Shown piece by piece: positions 1 through 9,510 of a DNA stretch of 64,000 bases (within the stretch, counting starts at the first letter, position 1; each line of letters begins with the position of its first letter). The position numbers were made by a program, and so were the translations under genes. The DNA lies in assembly GCA_037200525.1 (NCBI GenBank), contig JBBCGG010000001.1:1468501-1532500 (forward strand), read 5' to 3'. The notes below the pieces were generated by a model. The model was not told where the DNA came from. It saw only the letters and a list, made by a program, of their open reading frames with translations, and made no database searches. Source of the stretch: Methylocella sp. (GTDB lineage: Bacteria > Pseudomonadota > Alphaproteobacteria > Rhizobiales > Beijerinckiaceae).

Positions 1-832
1 GGTCGATCAGGTAGCGCAATGCCTTCGGGTCGAAGACAAGGCTATCGAAATAGATGCGCTTCAGGAGATCCTCCGGCGAAGATTTAGATTTGGCGTTGGT
101 TTCGCTCCGAATCTTGTGGCCATGTACAAGGCGACCGATTTGGTATGGCGCGAAGCCGCCGCCATGGGCGATGACCAATTTCAGTTCCGGTAGCTCGTCT
201 AAGGCTCCGGAAAACATGAGATGGGATAACATCACAGTGGTATCGAGCGGATTCCCGATGAGATTGGTCAGATAGTAATCCTCCAATCCGGCTTTCGATC
301 CGACGTAGTAGGGATGCGCGAAGACGAATGCGCCAAGTTCGGCAGCTCGGCGCAGCAGCGGACGAAATCGTTGTTCGGCAAGCTGCGCGCCCTCGATCGA
401 CGTGCCGATCTCCACCGCTTTAAAGCCGTACTCCCGGACCACGCGTTCCAGCTCCGCCACGGCCGCGTCGGGGTGCTGCATTGGAACGGTCGCCATGCCT
501 CGCAGCCGGCCGGGGCTTTCGGCAGCCATGTCGGCGACCCCGTCATTGACGAGGCGCGCCGCCTCGAGAGCTAGATCGGCGTCGGCCCAATAATAAAACA
601 TCGGAGGCGCTGGCGATATTACCGATCTGTCGATTCCCTTGCGATCCATGGACTCGAGCTTCGCCTCGGCCATGTGAAACTCCGGCGACAAGGAATAGAC
701 GTAGCCTTGATCATGCACCACTTTGCGGGCGGTCCCCGCGCTCTCGACGCGGGCTCGGAAGCGCCGTGGATCGGCGGCCATCGCATCGACAATGCGCTTC
801 GGGATGACGTGGCTGTGTATATCGATATTCAT
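1..832 (-). CDS. Amidohydrolase family 2 (ACMSD-like) enzyme, 3' end off window
   Basis: The minus-strand frame from ATG 832-830 stays open to the left edge, giving about 277 residues without a stop. It begins with an IDIHSH metal-binding motif (HxH), then has the PAPPMFYYW, MATVPMQHP, AHPYYVG and VIAHGGGFAP segments typical of amidohydrolase_2/aminocarboxymuconate-semialdehyde-decarboxylase-type TIM barrels. Such enzymes are zinc-dependent decarboxylases or hydrolases in aromatic and N-heteroaromatic ring-cleavage pathways. It starts one base after the aldehyde dehydrogenase stop, so it is the last visible gene of the long operon and probably translationally coupled. The substrate cannot be told from sequence. 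The C-terminus lies outside the window. Confidence 0.85.
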   Translation of the reverse strand, partial: MNIDIHSHVIPKRIVDAMAADPRRFRARVESAGTARKVVHDQGYVYSLSPEFHMAEAKLESMDRKGIDRSVISPAPPMFYYWADADLALEAARLVNDGVADMAAESPGRLRGMATVPMQHPDAAVAELERVVREYGFKAVEIGTSIEGAQLAEQRFRPLLRRAAELGAFVFAHPYYVGSKAGLEDYYLTNLIGNPLDTTVMLSHLMFSGALDELPELKLVIAHGGGFAPYQIGRLVHGHKIRSETNAKSKSSPEDLLKRIYFDSLVFDPKALRYLID

Positions 833-833
833 A

Positions 834-2339
834 TCAGCTATAGCGCTTTTCGGTTTGGTCGTCGGCATACCAGTCGAACGGCTCGTCCGAGAGATTTACG
901 ATGACGTTTTGGATCTGCGTGTATTCTTCGTAGGCGACGAGGCCGTTTTCGCGCCCGAGGCCGCTCATTTTAAAACCACCCCACGGCGAGCATGGATCGA
1001 TGCGGTGATGATCGTTGATCCAAGTGATGCCGCTCTGCAGACGGTGAGCTACGCGGTGAGCGCGGCTGATATCACGCGTCCAAATCGAGTTTGCTAGGCC
1101 GAATTCGGTGCCGTTGGCGTGCGCTATCGCCTCCTCTTCGGTATCGAAAGGGATCACGCAGACGAAAGGGCCAAAGATCTCCTCCTGGGCGATGCGCATC
1201 TCGTTTCGAACATCAGTGAATATGGTCGGGAGATAATAGTAGCCGCTTTCCAGAGAAGCGGCTTCTGGGCGACGGCCGCCCGCCGCGAGCGTCGCGCCTT
1301 CCTGCAAACCGATCGCGACGTAACGCTCGACGAGATCGCGTTGCTTCTCCGATACGAGCGGTCCTAGTTGCGTCGCGCGATCCTGCGGATCGCCGATGCG
1401 GATCGCATTCGTCCGGCGGACAAGTTCCGTCACCGTTTGGTCATGGATGGAGCGATGCACCAGGAGACGCGCGCCCTGTACGCAGGTTTGGCCCGTGGCG
1501 ATAAAGGAAGCAAAGAGAGTCGCAGCCACACAACGCTCGATCGGGACGTCAGGGAAAACGATCACAGATGCTTTCCCACCAAGTTCCGCAGCGATGCGGG
1601 TGAGGTTGCGTCCCGCCAGCGAGGCGACCGTCTTGCCAGTCTCGGTGCCCCCCGTAAGATCTATCTTCGCGATGCGTCGGCTTGAGCTGAGAGCAAGACC
1701 GGCTGTCGCGCCATAGCCCGGCACAACGTTGTACACGCCATCCGGCACTCCTGCTTCTTTAAAAATGTCGCCCAGCAGAAGCGAAGTGATCGGCGCAAGC
1801 TCGCTCGGCTTAACGACGATGGCGTTGCCAGCCGCCATCGCCGGCGCAACCTTCTTGGTCAGGATCAAAAGAGGATGGTTCCAAGGCGTGATATGCCCCA
1901 CAACGCCAAGCGGCACGCGACGAGTGTAGTTTAAGAAGTTGCCGCCGAAGGGAGGCGCCGTGTCCTCATGCGTTCGAGCCACAGCGCCAAAATAGCGGAA
2001 CCATTCCGGCAGACGGCTGAGCTGCGCTTCCATTTCCCGCCGCGGTCGACCGATTTGGTCAACTTCAATCGCCACGAGATCTGGAAGTCGCTTGGCAAGG
2101 AGGTCGGCCGCTCGGTGCATGATGTCGCCGCGCCCGGCCGCTTGCACCGAAGACCAAACCTTGAAAGCGCGCTCCGCCGCATCAAGCGCCTTGTCAATGT
2201 CTACCGCATCGCCCTCCGCGACTTCGGCGACAAGAGTGCGGTCCTTCGGATTCGTTACTGAAATTGTACGCCCGGTTGATGATGCCTGAAAATGGCCGTC
2301 GATATAAAGTCCGAGCGGTGTGCTGGTGTAGTTTTTCAT
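834..2339 (-). CDS. NAD(P)-dependent aldehyde dehydrogenase (muconic-semialdehyde dehydrogenase-like)
   Basis: This 501-residue protein has the ALDH fold markers ITPWNHPLL, the LGGKASVIV loop with the general-base Glu (IAAELGG), and GQTCVQGARL with the catalytic Cys. It most resembles 2-hydroxymuconic / 5-carboxymethyl-2-hydroxymuconic semialdehyde dehydrogenases (HpaE type), which oxidise ring-cleavage semialdehydes. A TTG four codons upstream (2351) is in frame, but ATG 2339 is preferred because AAGGAAG sits just upstream. It lies between the ABC transporter ATPase and the amidohydrolase, a usual pairing in meta-cleavage-type lower pathways, although no ring dioxygenase is visible in the window. 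The exact substrate is an inference. Confidence 0.85.
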   Translation of the reverse strand: MKNYTSTPLGLYIDGHFQASSTGRTISVTNPKDRTLVAEVAEGDAVDIDKALDAAERAFKVWSSVQAAGRGDIMHRAADLLAKRLPDLVAIEVDQIGRPRREMEAQLSRLPEWFRYFGAVARTHEDTAPPFGGNFLNYTRRVPLGVVGHITPWNHPLLILTKKVAPAMAAGNAIVVKPSELAPITSLLLGDIFKEAGVPDGVYNVVPGYGATAGLALSSSRRIAKIDLTGGTETGKTVASLAGRNLTRIAAELGGKASVIVFPDVPIERCVAATLFASFIATGQTCVQGARLLVHRSIHDQTVTELVRRTNAIRIGDPQDRATQLGPLVSEKQRDLVERYVAIGLQEGATLAAGGRRPEAASLESGYYYLPTIFTDVRNEMRIAQEEIFGPFVCVIPFDTEEEAIAHANGTEFGLANSIWTRDISRAHRVAHRLQSGITWINDHHRIDPCSPWGGFKMSGLGRENGLVAYEEYTQIQNVIVNLSDEPFDWYADDQTEKRYS

Positions 2340-2447
2340 ATCTTCCTTCAAGGCATTACAAAGCGGAGTCGCATGAACGAATTGAACGGCTGATATCGTA
2401 TTGCAACGATCAGCTGCGAGGGCTCGATAAATGTTGTGACCCTTGGT

Positions 2448-3152
2448 TCAGCCTACGCCGAGCAGATGGATGAGCGCTTCGGGCGCCTTCTTGATCGCCG
2501 AGGCTTCCGCCTCGCAGACCACCTTGCCGGTCTCGAGCACGTAGACCCGATCGGCTACGGCAAGCGCGCTATAGAAGTTTTGCTCCACTAGCAAAATGCC
2601 GAGGCCCTGCCTCTTCAATTCCGCGATAACGCTTTCAAGATGTTGAACCATGATGGGCGCGAGGCCTTCCGAAGGCTCGTCCATGAGGATCAACTCAGGA
2701 TCGAGCATGAGGGCGCGCCCGACGGCCAACATGCCGCGCTCGCCGCCAGAGAGCTGATTTCCACGGTTCGATCGGCGCTCGGCGAGGCGCGGAAAGAGAC
2801 CGAATACGCGATCGATGGTCCATCCTCCACGCGCCCTGACTGGCTTGAGCATCGTAAGGTGTTCGGTCACGGTCAGGGACGGAAACAGTCTACGGCCCTG
2901 CGGCACCAGCGCGATCTTCCGCTTTGCGATCTCATGGGCCTTGAGGCCCAGCAATTCCTCACCCTTCCAAGTGATGGCTCCTGCCTGAACCTTCGGAGCG
3001 GTCAGGCCCATGATCGATCGGACAAGGCTTGTCTTGCCCATGCCGTTACGCCCGAGAAGGGCGACGACTTCCCGCTTTCCGACTGTAAGGGAGGCGCCAT
3101 GCACGACGTAAGCATCGCCATAGACACAATGAAGGTCGCGGATCTCAAGCAT
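2448..3152 (-). CDS. Branched-chain-type ABC importer ATPase, LivF-like
   Basis: ATP-binding subunit of a hydrophobic amino acid/amide-type ABC importer. Walker A is GRNGMGKT, the signature is LSGGERGML, and Walker B is LILMDEPSEGLAP, followed by a VEQNF switch-His region. I chose ATG 3152, which overlaps the LivG-like stop by 8 bases and gives 234 residues, the normal LivF length starting MLEIRDLH. Longer starts up to 3239 would overlap the upstream gene by up to 95 bases. It works at the inner membrane face with the LivG-, LivH- and LivM-like neighbours. Confidence 0.9.
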   Translation of the reverse strand: MLEIRDLHCVYGDAYVVHGASLTVGKREVVALLGRNGMGKTSLVRSIMGLTAPKVQAGAITWKGEELLGLKAHEIAKRKIALVPQGRRLFPSLTVTEHLTMLKPVRARGGWTIDRVFGLFPRLAERRSNRGNQLSGGERGMLAVGRALMLDPELILMDEPSEGLAPIMVQHLESVIAELKRQGLGILLVEQNFYSALAVADRVYVLETGKVVCEAEASAIKKAPEALIHLLGVG

Positions 3153-3903
3153 CCCGCCGCGTCCGTCCGAGGTAGACATCTTGGATATGGGCATTCGCTC
3201 GAATCTCCGCCGGCGTTCCTTCCGCCAAAAAGCGCCCATTGTTGAGACAGGTTATCCAGTCGACGAGTGAGAAGACGAGATCCATGTCATGTTCGATCAA
3301 TACGATGGTGAGGGCGGATGGGAGCGCCTGGATTACGTCGGCTACGATCACGCGCTCTGAGGGCGATAAGCCCGCGGCAGGTTCGTCGAGGAGAAGCATC
3401 TTTGGCTTCGTCGCCAGGGTCATCGCCAGTTCAAGTTGACGCTGCTCTCCGTAGGACAGTGCGTTGACGACAACATCAGCTCGGGCTCCGAGGCGGGAAA
3501 GACCGAGAGCCCACTCCGCGCGCTCCCTCTCGGCGGCAGTGAGAGAACTTGATCTGAAGAATGAAAATTTAGAGGGCGCCAATCCCCAAATCGCGATTTC
3601 CATGTTTTGCCGCACTGTGAGGCTCTGGAACAGGTTGGTAATTTGAAAGGTGCGGCTCATGCCATATGCCGCGCGCCGGTGCGGCGGCGCGGATGTCACG
3701 TCACGACCCTCAAACGCAACGCGGCCGGAGGTCGGCAGGACGACGCCGCTGATGGCGTTGAACAGCGTCGTCTTGCCGGCCCCATTTGGACCAATGATGG
3801 CGCGCCGCTCGCCGCGCTTAGCAATCAGCGACACATTGTCGACGGCCTTCAGTCCGCCAAAGCGAACGCCGACGCCATCCAGTTTTAGTAGGATATCTGA
3901 CAT
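3145..3903 (-). CDS. Branched-chain-type ABC importer ATPase, LivG-like
   Basis: Second ATPase of the importer (252 residues): Walker A GPNGAGKT, signature LSYGEQRQLELA, Walker B MLLLDEPAAGLSP, and an IEHDMDLVF switch region, all LivG-like. ATG 3903 is preferred over the far upstream start at 3954 because a GGAGGGG ribosome site precedes it and the protein then begins MSDILLKLDGVG as LivG proteins do. It is in tandem with the LivF-like gene (overlapping) and downstream of the binding-protein gene. Confidence 0.9.
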   Translation of the reverse strand: MSDILLKLDGVGVRFGGLKAVDNVSLIAKRGERRAIIGPNGAGKTTLFNAISGVVLPTSGRVAFEGRDVTSAPPHRRAAYGMSRTFQITNLFQSLTVRQNMEIAIWGLAPSKFSFFRSSSLTAAERERAEWALGLSRLGARADVVVNALSYGEQRQLELAMTLATKPKMLLLDEPAAGLSPSERVIVADVIQALPSALTIVLIEHDMDLVFSLVDWITCLNNGRFLAEGTPAEIRANAHIQDVYLGRTRRDA

Positions 3904-3954
3904 AGGCGTCCCCTCCACGGCGATAGAATAGCGGCTCTTCCGCACAGGCCTCAA

Positions 3955-5226
3955 TCACCCCTTCTTGATGCCTTGGAAGTCGCGCGAATAAGAGGGCTGC
4001 TTCATGTACAGGCTCGGATCATATCTCCAAAACTGAGAGACTTGAGGATAGGTCTCAATTGGCACATTCCAATATTTGCCGTCACTGTTTTTGACGACCT
4101 TGCGAATGAAGACATCATAAACCGGATTGCCGAACGCGTCGAAATGAACGGGCTTGCCAAGCGGACTATCAGGTAGGTCCGTCGCCAACATCGTTTCAAG
4201 CAGCAGATTCCGATCCTCGACTTTGCCGGCTATGGCGTTGATCGCTTTTGCAGCCCACATGGCCCCGACATAATGGGAGAAGGCGTAGAGAGAGGGGATT
4301 TTGCCGAACTTTGTGCTGTAGGCAGCCACGAAGGCTTGCGTCGCCGAGATGTTGGCGCCTTCGGCAAACTGCGCTGACGTCACCACGCCCTCGCATTCAA
4401 CCCCCATGGTGCGAATGACCGATTGGTCTGTCGCGTTCTGGGCGCCTAAGAGGGGGATCTGCCCCTTCAGGCCGAAACTTGCATATTGTTGCAGAAGTCG
4501 CGCGGAATCTGCGCCGGTTTCCATTGCGAAAATCGCATCGGCTCCGAGATTCGAGACTCGACCGAGATAGGGACTAAAGTCCGATGTATTCAGCGGATGC
4601 CAGAGTTGCATCAGGATCTCTCCGCCGCCCTCCGTGAAGGTCTGTGCGAATCCGCCACATTGTTCGTGGCCAAACGTATAGTCCTGGCTGATTGTCGCAA
4701 CTTTCCTGTAACCCTGCTTGAGAGCCCAGTCAGCCAGAGGCCGCGAGAACTGGCTCGCTGTGTAGCCGCCAGCGCGGATCACGTTGTTTACACGGGCGCG
4801 CTGCGTGAGGTTATCAGCCGCAATAACGGGGATGAAATAGGGCTCGCCATTCCCCTTGACGTAGTTGGCGACGGCAAGACCGGTGTTCGCAAGCAAATTC
4901 CCGAAGAGCATGTCGGCTTTGCTCTGCTCGACCAGCCGTCGGGCCTTTTGAAGCGCAGTATCCGGGTTAGAGGCATCGTCCTCCACAATGATCTCGACCT
5001 TCCGGCCGCCAATCTGATTGTCAATGCTGTCCCAGAACATCGTGAAGCCGTTGACAATTTCTTTTCCTCCTGCCGCAACGACTCCTGTTAAGGGCGCCAT
5101 CAAACCAATGCGGATTGGCGCCGATTCCGCGCCCGCCGCTCGAGCAGTGGATAGGGCGCTTGCGCCACCCGCAAGCATAAGGCTGGTAATCTCGAGAAAG
5201 CGTCTGCGGTCCATCTGTTTCCCCAT
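3955..5226 (-). CDS. Branched-chain-type ABC substrate-binding protein, Tat-like signal
   Basis: Periplasmic binding protein of 423 residues (or 419 from the ATG five codons in). The N-terminus MDRRRFLEITSLMLAGG followed by an Ala-rich cleavage region looks like a twin-arginine (RR) signal. The mature part starts APIRIGLMAPLTGVVAAGG, the standard opening of Leu/Ile/Val-binding-protein-family (PBP type I) proteins. It sits between LivM-like and LivG-like genes. The ligand is not predictable, but the flanking hydrolases suggest an amide, amino acid or small N-containing carboxylate. Confidence 0.88.
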   Translation of the reverse strand: MGKQMDRRRFLEITSLMLAGGASALSTARAAGAESAPIRIGLMAPLTGVVAAGGKEIVNGFTMFWDSIDNQIGGRKVEIIVEDDASNPDTALQKARRLVEQSKADMLFGNLLANTGLAVANYVKGNGEPYFIPVIAADNLTQRARVNNVIRAGGYTASQFSRPLADWALKQGYRKVATISQDYTFGHEQCGGFAQTFTEGGGEILMQLWHPLNTSDFSPYLGRVSNLGADAIFAMETGADSARLLQQYASFGLKGQIPLLGAQNATDQSVIRTMGVECEGVVTSAQFAEGANISATQAFVAAYSTKFGKIPSLYAFSHYVGAMWAAKAINAIAGKVEDRNLLLETMLATDLPDSPLGKPVHFDAFGNPVYDVFIRKVVKNSDGKYWNVPIETYPQVSQFWRYDPSLYMKQPSYSRDFQGIKKG

Positions 5227-5232
5227 TTTTGA

Positions 5233-6207
5233 TTAACGACGCCGGCGCTTGGCAAGCAGGATCTGGGCGCGCCCAACGATGCCTTCAGGCGCGAAAATCA
5301 TGATCAGCACGAAGGTAAGGCCGAGAACGCTTGGCCAACGGGTTGTGAAGGTGCTGACGATGTTTTCAAGAAGGACAATCGCTGTCGCGCCGACGAAGGC
5401 GCCGAGCAACGTACCGACACCGCCAGCGATCGCCATGAGAAGTCCTGAGACGGATTGCGAGAGCTGCACGGTCGACGGACTGACGAAGTCGTTCAATACT
5501 GCGTATAGAGCTCCAGCGATGCCTGCGACAAAACCAGAAGCCACGAACGCCAGGAAAAGGTGCAGAGGGACGTTATAACCAAGACTTCGCATACGGCTTT
5601 CGCTGTCGCGTATTCCGCGGAGCGTCAGGCCGAAGGGCGAATGGACGAAACGCCAGACAATCCAAGTGACGGGCGCGACGACAAGCAGAATGCCATAGTA
5701 AAAATGAACGTGATCTGCGAGGAAGGGCGGCGGACCAACGCCTCGCAGCCCATTCTCACCGCCGGTTATGCTGGTGGAACGCAGGCACACGCCCCAAACG
5801 ATCATGCCTAGGGCAAGCGTCAGCAGCAAGAAATAAACGCCGGAGGTGCGGATCGCCAGGAGAGCAAAAACTGCGGCAAGCAGCGTCGCGGCCAAGATGC
5901 CAAGCACCATCCCGACCCATAGCGATCCTCCGAGCGATGCCGTCCAGTAGATCACCACATAGGTTGAAACGCCAAAGATCGCTCCATGGCCGAGCGGCGT
6001 GCGTCCAACGAAACCCGCGAGAATGTCGATCGACATAGCCAGCATACTAAAGATCAGAATCTCTGTGGCGAGTGAGACTTGGTAGCTTGGCAGAATGAAG
6101 GGGATCGCAACTAATGCGATCAGCGCGACCGCGAGCCAGGGCAAGGCGCGGGGGGATGTCAACTTGCGATCGAGTGAATGCAAGGCGGGCGCGAGCGGCG
6201 TCGACAT
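5233..6207 (-). CDS. Branched-chain-type ABC permease, LivM-like
   Basis: Integral membrane protein of 324 residues with about ten hydrophobic segments and the LivM signature region GENGLRGVGPP, followed by SPFGLTLRGIRDSESRM (the cytoplasmic loop contacting the ATPases). Its start overlaps the LivH-like stop by one base. It ends in an Arg-rich tail (AKRRRR) seven bases before the binding-protein start. Confidence 0.9.
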   Translation of the reverse strand: MSTPLAPALHSLDRKLTSPRALPWLAVALIALVAIPFILPSYQVSLATEILIFSMLAMSIDILAGFVGRTPLGHGAIFGVSTYVVIYWTASLGGSLWVGMVLGILAATLLAAVFALLAIRTSGVYFLLLTLALGMIVWGVCLRSTSITGGENGLRGVGPPPFLADHVHFYYGILLVVAPVTWIVWRFVHSPFGLTLRGIRDSESRMRSLGYNVPLHLFLAFVASGFVAGIAGALYAVLNDFVSPSTVQLSQSVSGLLMAIAGGVGTLLGAFVGATAIVLLENIVSTFTTRWPSVLGLTFVLIMIFAPEGIVGRAQILLAKRRRR

Positions 6208-7064
6208 TAGGCGGTCCTCCCGAATAGGCCCAGCGGGCGAAATGCGAGGATCAGGGCCATTGGACCAAAGATCACGAAATAGGAGAGTTCCGGAAAGAGC
6301 ACTTGCCCGAACGAATTCAGCAGCCCCACTAGAAGAGCGCCCACGGCTGCGCCGATGAGGCTGCCGCGTCCTCCGATAATGACGACAGCGAGCGACAAGA
6401 CGAGGATCTCTGAGTCCGCGCTCGGGTAGAGGGTGAGGAAGGCTCCGCCGACGACACCGCCAAGGCCGGCGAGCGCGGAGCCCAACATGAACGCGCCCAG
6501 AAAGACGCGGCGGATATTGATGCCCATGGCCTCGACCATCTCGGGATCATCCACGCCAGCTCTGATGAGCGCGCCGAAGCGCGTGCGATTAAGAAGAAGC
6601 CACAACAGGACGAAAATCACAACGCCCAGAAGCAACACGAAAAGCCGGTACTTGGGATACAGCACCGCGCCGATTTTTGTTGCGCCGCGGAGGAACTCAG
6701 GAACCGGCACCGCATAAGTATCGCCACCCCACAGGACGAGTGCGAGATCGTTCAAAATGAACGCGACGCCGAGCGTCAGCAGAACTTGCCGAAGCTCGTT
6801 TCCTCGGACGAAACGCAACAGACCCCGGTCGAGAAAGAAACCCAGCAAGGCGACAAAAAACATCGCTGCGACGATCCCCAGGACGAAGCTGCCTGTGGCG
6901 CTTGCCGCGCTGTAACCAACGAGGCCGCCAAACAGATAGAGCGCGCCATGCGCCAAGTTGACGATGCGCAAAAGGCCGAAGATGAGCGTGAAGCCCGACG
7001 CCACGATGAAAAGCAACGCCGCGAAGGTCAGGCCGTTAAGTAACTGGAAAAGGTTAACGCCCAT
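6207..7064 (-). CDS. Branched-chain-type ABC permease, LivH-like
   Basis: Membrane permease of 285 residues. It opens MGVNLFQLLNGLTFAALLF and contains FGLLRIVNLAHGALYLFGG, TRFGALIRAGVDDPEMVEAMGINIRRV and VIIGGRGSLIGAAVGALLVG, all standard LivH landmarks. ATG 7064 or the GTG immediately before it (7067) are both possible, and neither has a strong ribosome site. About 140 bases separate it from the deacetylase-family gene upstream, so a weak internal promoter is possible, though none is clear. Confidence 0.9.
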   Translation of the reverse strand: MGVNLFQLLNGLTFAALLFIVASGFTLIFGLLRIVNLAHGALYLFGGLVGYSAASATGSFVLGIVAAMFFVALLGFFLDRGLLRFVRGNELRQVLLTLGVAFILNDLALVLWGGDTYAVPVPEFLRGATKIGAVLYPKYRLFVLLLGVVIFVLLWLLLNRTRFGALIRAGVDDPEMVEAMGINIRRVFLGAFMLGSALAGLGGVVGGAFLTLYPSADSEILVLSLAVVIIGGRGSLIGAAVGALLVGLLNSFGQVLFPELSYFVIFGPMALILAFRPLGLFGRTA

Positions 7065-7207
7065 CACACATCATTTCTCGCATCAACTTGCAAAATCGCC
7101 CCGTCAAACAATCCTGCTCTCCCAGCGCGTTTGAATACCGCTTCGGCTGTTGGCGGCCTTGCGCGTCGCTTGCCGAGTGGCGACGAAATCAGCCGTTTGG
7201 GCGGTTG

Positions 7208-8101
7208 CTATGGCTGTGATCCCGCCAGCGCATCCGGGCGCTCGCCAAGGTACCAGTTATAAATTTGTTCGCCGGTCAAAAAGACGACGTCCTTGTGCTT
7301 GCCAATATGCTCAAACACGCGCGCAAAGTGCTTCAGGCGATGCGGAGCGCCCATGATATAGGGGTGGACCACAAGCGCAAGAACACGGGCCGAACTCTCG
7401 GAGTCCGAATAAATCTGATCGAACTGGTCCACCGCGCGGTCGCAATACTCGGAAGCTTTGTGATGCTGGATCAGCATCATGGCGACATCATTGCACTCCT
7501 GGGTGTAAGGTATGTTGACGATTGGACGCGAGCGCGTCTTCAGCACCACCGGCTCATCGTCGAGCACCCAGTCGCAGACGTAGTCGAAGCCCTCCTCGAC
7601 CAGTATGTCTGGCGTCTCCCAGGTCTCCGTCAATCCCGGCCCAAGCCACCCTCGCGGAGCTCGGCCGGTAAAAGCACGGATCGCCTCCTTTGTCTTGCGA
7701 ATATCCTCTCTTTCGTTCAGCACCTTTTGCATGTTCTTCTGGCCGAAGCCGTGGCCAACAAACTCCCAACCCCGTTCGTGCGCCGCCCTAGCGATCGGCT
7801 CATAAGTGGCGATCGCTTTTCCGTTAATCGCAAGGACCGCCTTTATGCCGTGCTCATCGAGAACTTTCAGCATGCGCCAGAAGCCGACGCGGTTTCCATA
7901 TTCATGCCAAGCCCAGTTTGGAACATCGGGCATTGGGGCGCCGCCGGCGGGCGGCGTCAGAACCGTGCGCGGCATGGTTTCCTTTGGATCCCATTCCTCA
8001 ATGTTCACAATAACCCACACCGCCATCCGGGTTTCGCCAGGCAATTTCAGTGCAGGCCGTTCCGTTATCGCCGAGTAGGACAAGCGTTCGGTTGGCAGCA
8101 T
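7208..8101 (-). CDS. Polysaccharide deacetylase (NodB/PuuE-like) family hydrolase
   Basis: This 297-residue protein is of the polysaccharide-deacetylase superfamily, closest in style to allantoinase/PuuE-like members: WDPKETMPRTVL, PNWAWHEYGNRVGFWRML, GWEFVGHGFGQKNM and WLGPGLTETWETPDILVEEGFDYVCDW. Members of this branch hydrolyse cyclic or linear amides rather than chitin. The neighbouring amidase-type gene and amide-type importer support a C-N hydrolase role, but that is inference. It starts two bases downstream of the stop of the fumarylacetoacetate-hydrolase-family gene, so the two are tightly coupled. Confidence 0.8.
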   Translation of the reverse strand: MLPTERLSYSAITERPALKLPGETRMAVWVIVNIEEWDPKETMPRTVLTPPAGGAPMPDVPNWAWHEYGNRVGFWRMLKVLDEHGIKAVLAINGKAIATYEPIARAAHERGWEFVGHGFGQKNMQKVLNEREDIRKTKEAIRAFTGRAPRGWLGPGLTETWETPDILVEEGFDYVCDWVLDDEPVVLKTRSRPIVNIPYTQECNDVAMMLIQHHKASEYCDRAVDQFDQIYSDSESSARVLALVVHPYIMGAPHRLKHFARVFEHIGKHKDVVFLTGEQIYNWYLGERPDALAGSQP

Positions 8102-8103
8102 GA

Positions 8104-8814
8104 TTAAACCTCAGGGGGGCCGATGGTGATTGTGAGATCTCCGACGCCTTCGACGCGACCATGAAGGAGTGCGCCAGGGTTGACCGGGCCAACGCCGGCC
8201 GGGGTTCCAGTCATAATCAAGTCGCCTGGGGCCAGCGCGTACGACATGGAGAGATTTGTGATGATTTCCTGTACGCTCCAGATCATGTGAGCGAGATCGC
8301 CGCGCTGGCGCTGCGTCCCATCGACGTCGAGCGTGATTAAGCCTCGCGATGGATGGCCGATCTCGCTCACACGATGGATTGGACCGCACGGGGCGGACGC
8401 ATCGAACGATTTGCCGCGTTCCCACGGCAGCATCTTAGTGCGCATGTCGCGTTGTTGGTCACGGCGGGTTAAATCAATGCCGACGGCATAGCCGAACACT
8501 ATGTCAAGCGCTTGATATTGTGACAAACGACGGCCCCCTCCGCCCAGCGCTACGACAAGTTCAATCTCGTACTGAAAATCTTCGGTGTCGGCCGGAAAGG
8601 GGACCGTGCCGCCATCTTCGACCGCCGCATCGCTCGGCTTCTGGAAAAAGAAAGGCGGGTCGCGCTCGTCGCCCTCTTTCATTTCGCGGATGTGGTCAGC
8701 GTAATTGCGGCCGACGCAATAAATGCGGCGCACTGAAAAACGCTCGACGGACCCAGCGATCGGGAGGGTAGGGGGCGAAACAAAGGGAATTGAATGAGGC
8801 AGTGACGAGATCAA
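8104..8814 (-). CDS. Fumarylacetoacetate hydrolase family protein
   Basis: A 236-residue FAH-fold protein: YCVGRNYADHIREM, PFFFQKPSDAAV, the metal-binding YEIELVVALG, a GIDLTRRDQQ stretch and GDLIMTGTPAGVGPV. Such enzymes hydrolyse C-C bonds of acylpyruvates or decarboxylate/hydrate 2-oxo acids late in aromatic degradation. The start is uncertain: TTG 8814 is used because no ATG or GTG lies between it and the conserved region, and the frame continues upstream towards the preceding gene. Role in the pathway: likely cleavage of the ring-derived acyl chain (inference). Confidence 0.82.
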   Translation of the reverse strand: MISSLPHSIPFVSPPTLPIAGSVERFSVRRIYCVGRNYADHIREMKEGDERDPPFFFQKPSDAAVEDGGTVPFPADTEDFQYEIELVVALGGGGRRLSQYQALDIVFGYAVGIDLTRRDQQRDMRTKMLPWERGKSFDASAPCGPIHRVSEIGHPSRGLITLDVDGTQRQRGDLAHMIWSVQEIITNLSMSYALAPGDLIMTGTPAGVGPVNPGALLHGRVEGVGDLTITIGPPEV

Positions 8815-8837
8815 GACAAGCTCAAGAGTTTGACGGA

Positions 8838-9497
8838 TTAAGCGAAAGCGGCCGGTTGAGGTTCACGCGCGAAAGCCGCGAGGTTCATGATCGCGTTTGT
8901 GTCGGCGACGAGACCGAAGGCTGTAGAAATGCAGAGCAACCCCGCTTCGTGTAGATCGGAACCGTCCATTGTCTCCACGCAATCCTTCGCGACGATCACG
9001 CAATAATCGCGCACATTCGCTGCGGCCGCGGTCGCTAGAATACAGGAGTTGGTATTTACGCCAGTTACGATCAACACGTTGATGCCGCGGGCGCGCAACA
9101 GGAAATCAAGATCGGTGCCGAGGAAACAATCATAGCGCTTCTTGGTGTCTACAAGAAGATCGCGACTGCGATCGTAAAGCTCGGAGATGACGTTAACGCC
9201 CGGCATACCCCTTATGTTGTGGCGCAGTACATTTTTGCGTGTTGCCGTCGGGTCCTCGGCTCGCGTGCGCCAGAAGGGATTGCAGACAATCTCTGTCGCA
9301 TCTCGGTACTGCGTCATTACGTGGATCACAGGAACGCCAACATTTCGAGCCCAATCGAACAGGTGATTGTTTGCCTTGATGACTTGCCGCGCGATGGCCG
9401 GGGTGGTTGGCATCGTCGCCACCTCCATGTCGAGGTGGCCGCGATGTAAATCGATTGCGACTATTGCGGCTTTAGGTTGATTGACGCCGAGCTGCAA
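8838..9497 (-). CDS. Isochorismatase-family cysteine hydrolase (amidase-like)
   Basis: A 219-residue cysteine hydrolase of the isochorismatase superfamily. The catalytic triad is visible: Asp16 (AIVAIDLHRG), Lys119/120 (DTKKRYDCF) and Cys152 (NTNSCILAT). Relatives include maleamate amidase, nicotinamidase, biuret and ureidoacrylate hydrolases. In this operon, with an amide-type importer and other hydrolases, an amidase acting on a ring-opened amide is the most reasonable guess. It follows the alpha/beta hydrolase by 13 bases. Confidence 0.85.
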   Translation of the reverse strand: MQLGVNQPKAAIVAIDLHRGHLDMEVATMPTTPAIARQVIKANNHLFDWARNVGVPVIHVMTQYRDATEIVCNPFWRTRAEDPTATRKNVLRHNIRGMPGVNVISELYDRSRDLLVDTKKRYDCFLGTDLDFLLRARGINVLIVTGVNTNSCILATAAAANVRDYCVIVAKDCVETMDGSDLHEAGLLCISTAFGLVADTNAIMNLAAFAREPQPAAFA

Positions 9498-9510
9498 AAT
9501 ATTCTCCCAC

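Noticed and set aside
723-1097. Plus-strand open frame of 124 residues
   Set aside because: Antisense to the amidohydrolase and aldehyde dehydrogenase genes; no ribosome site or family features.
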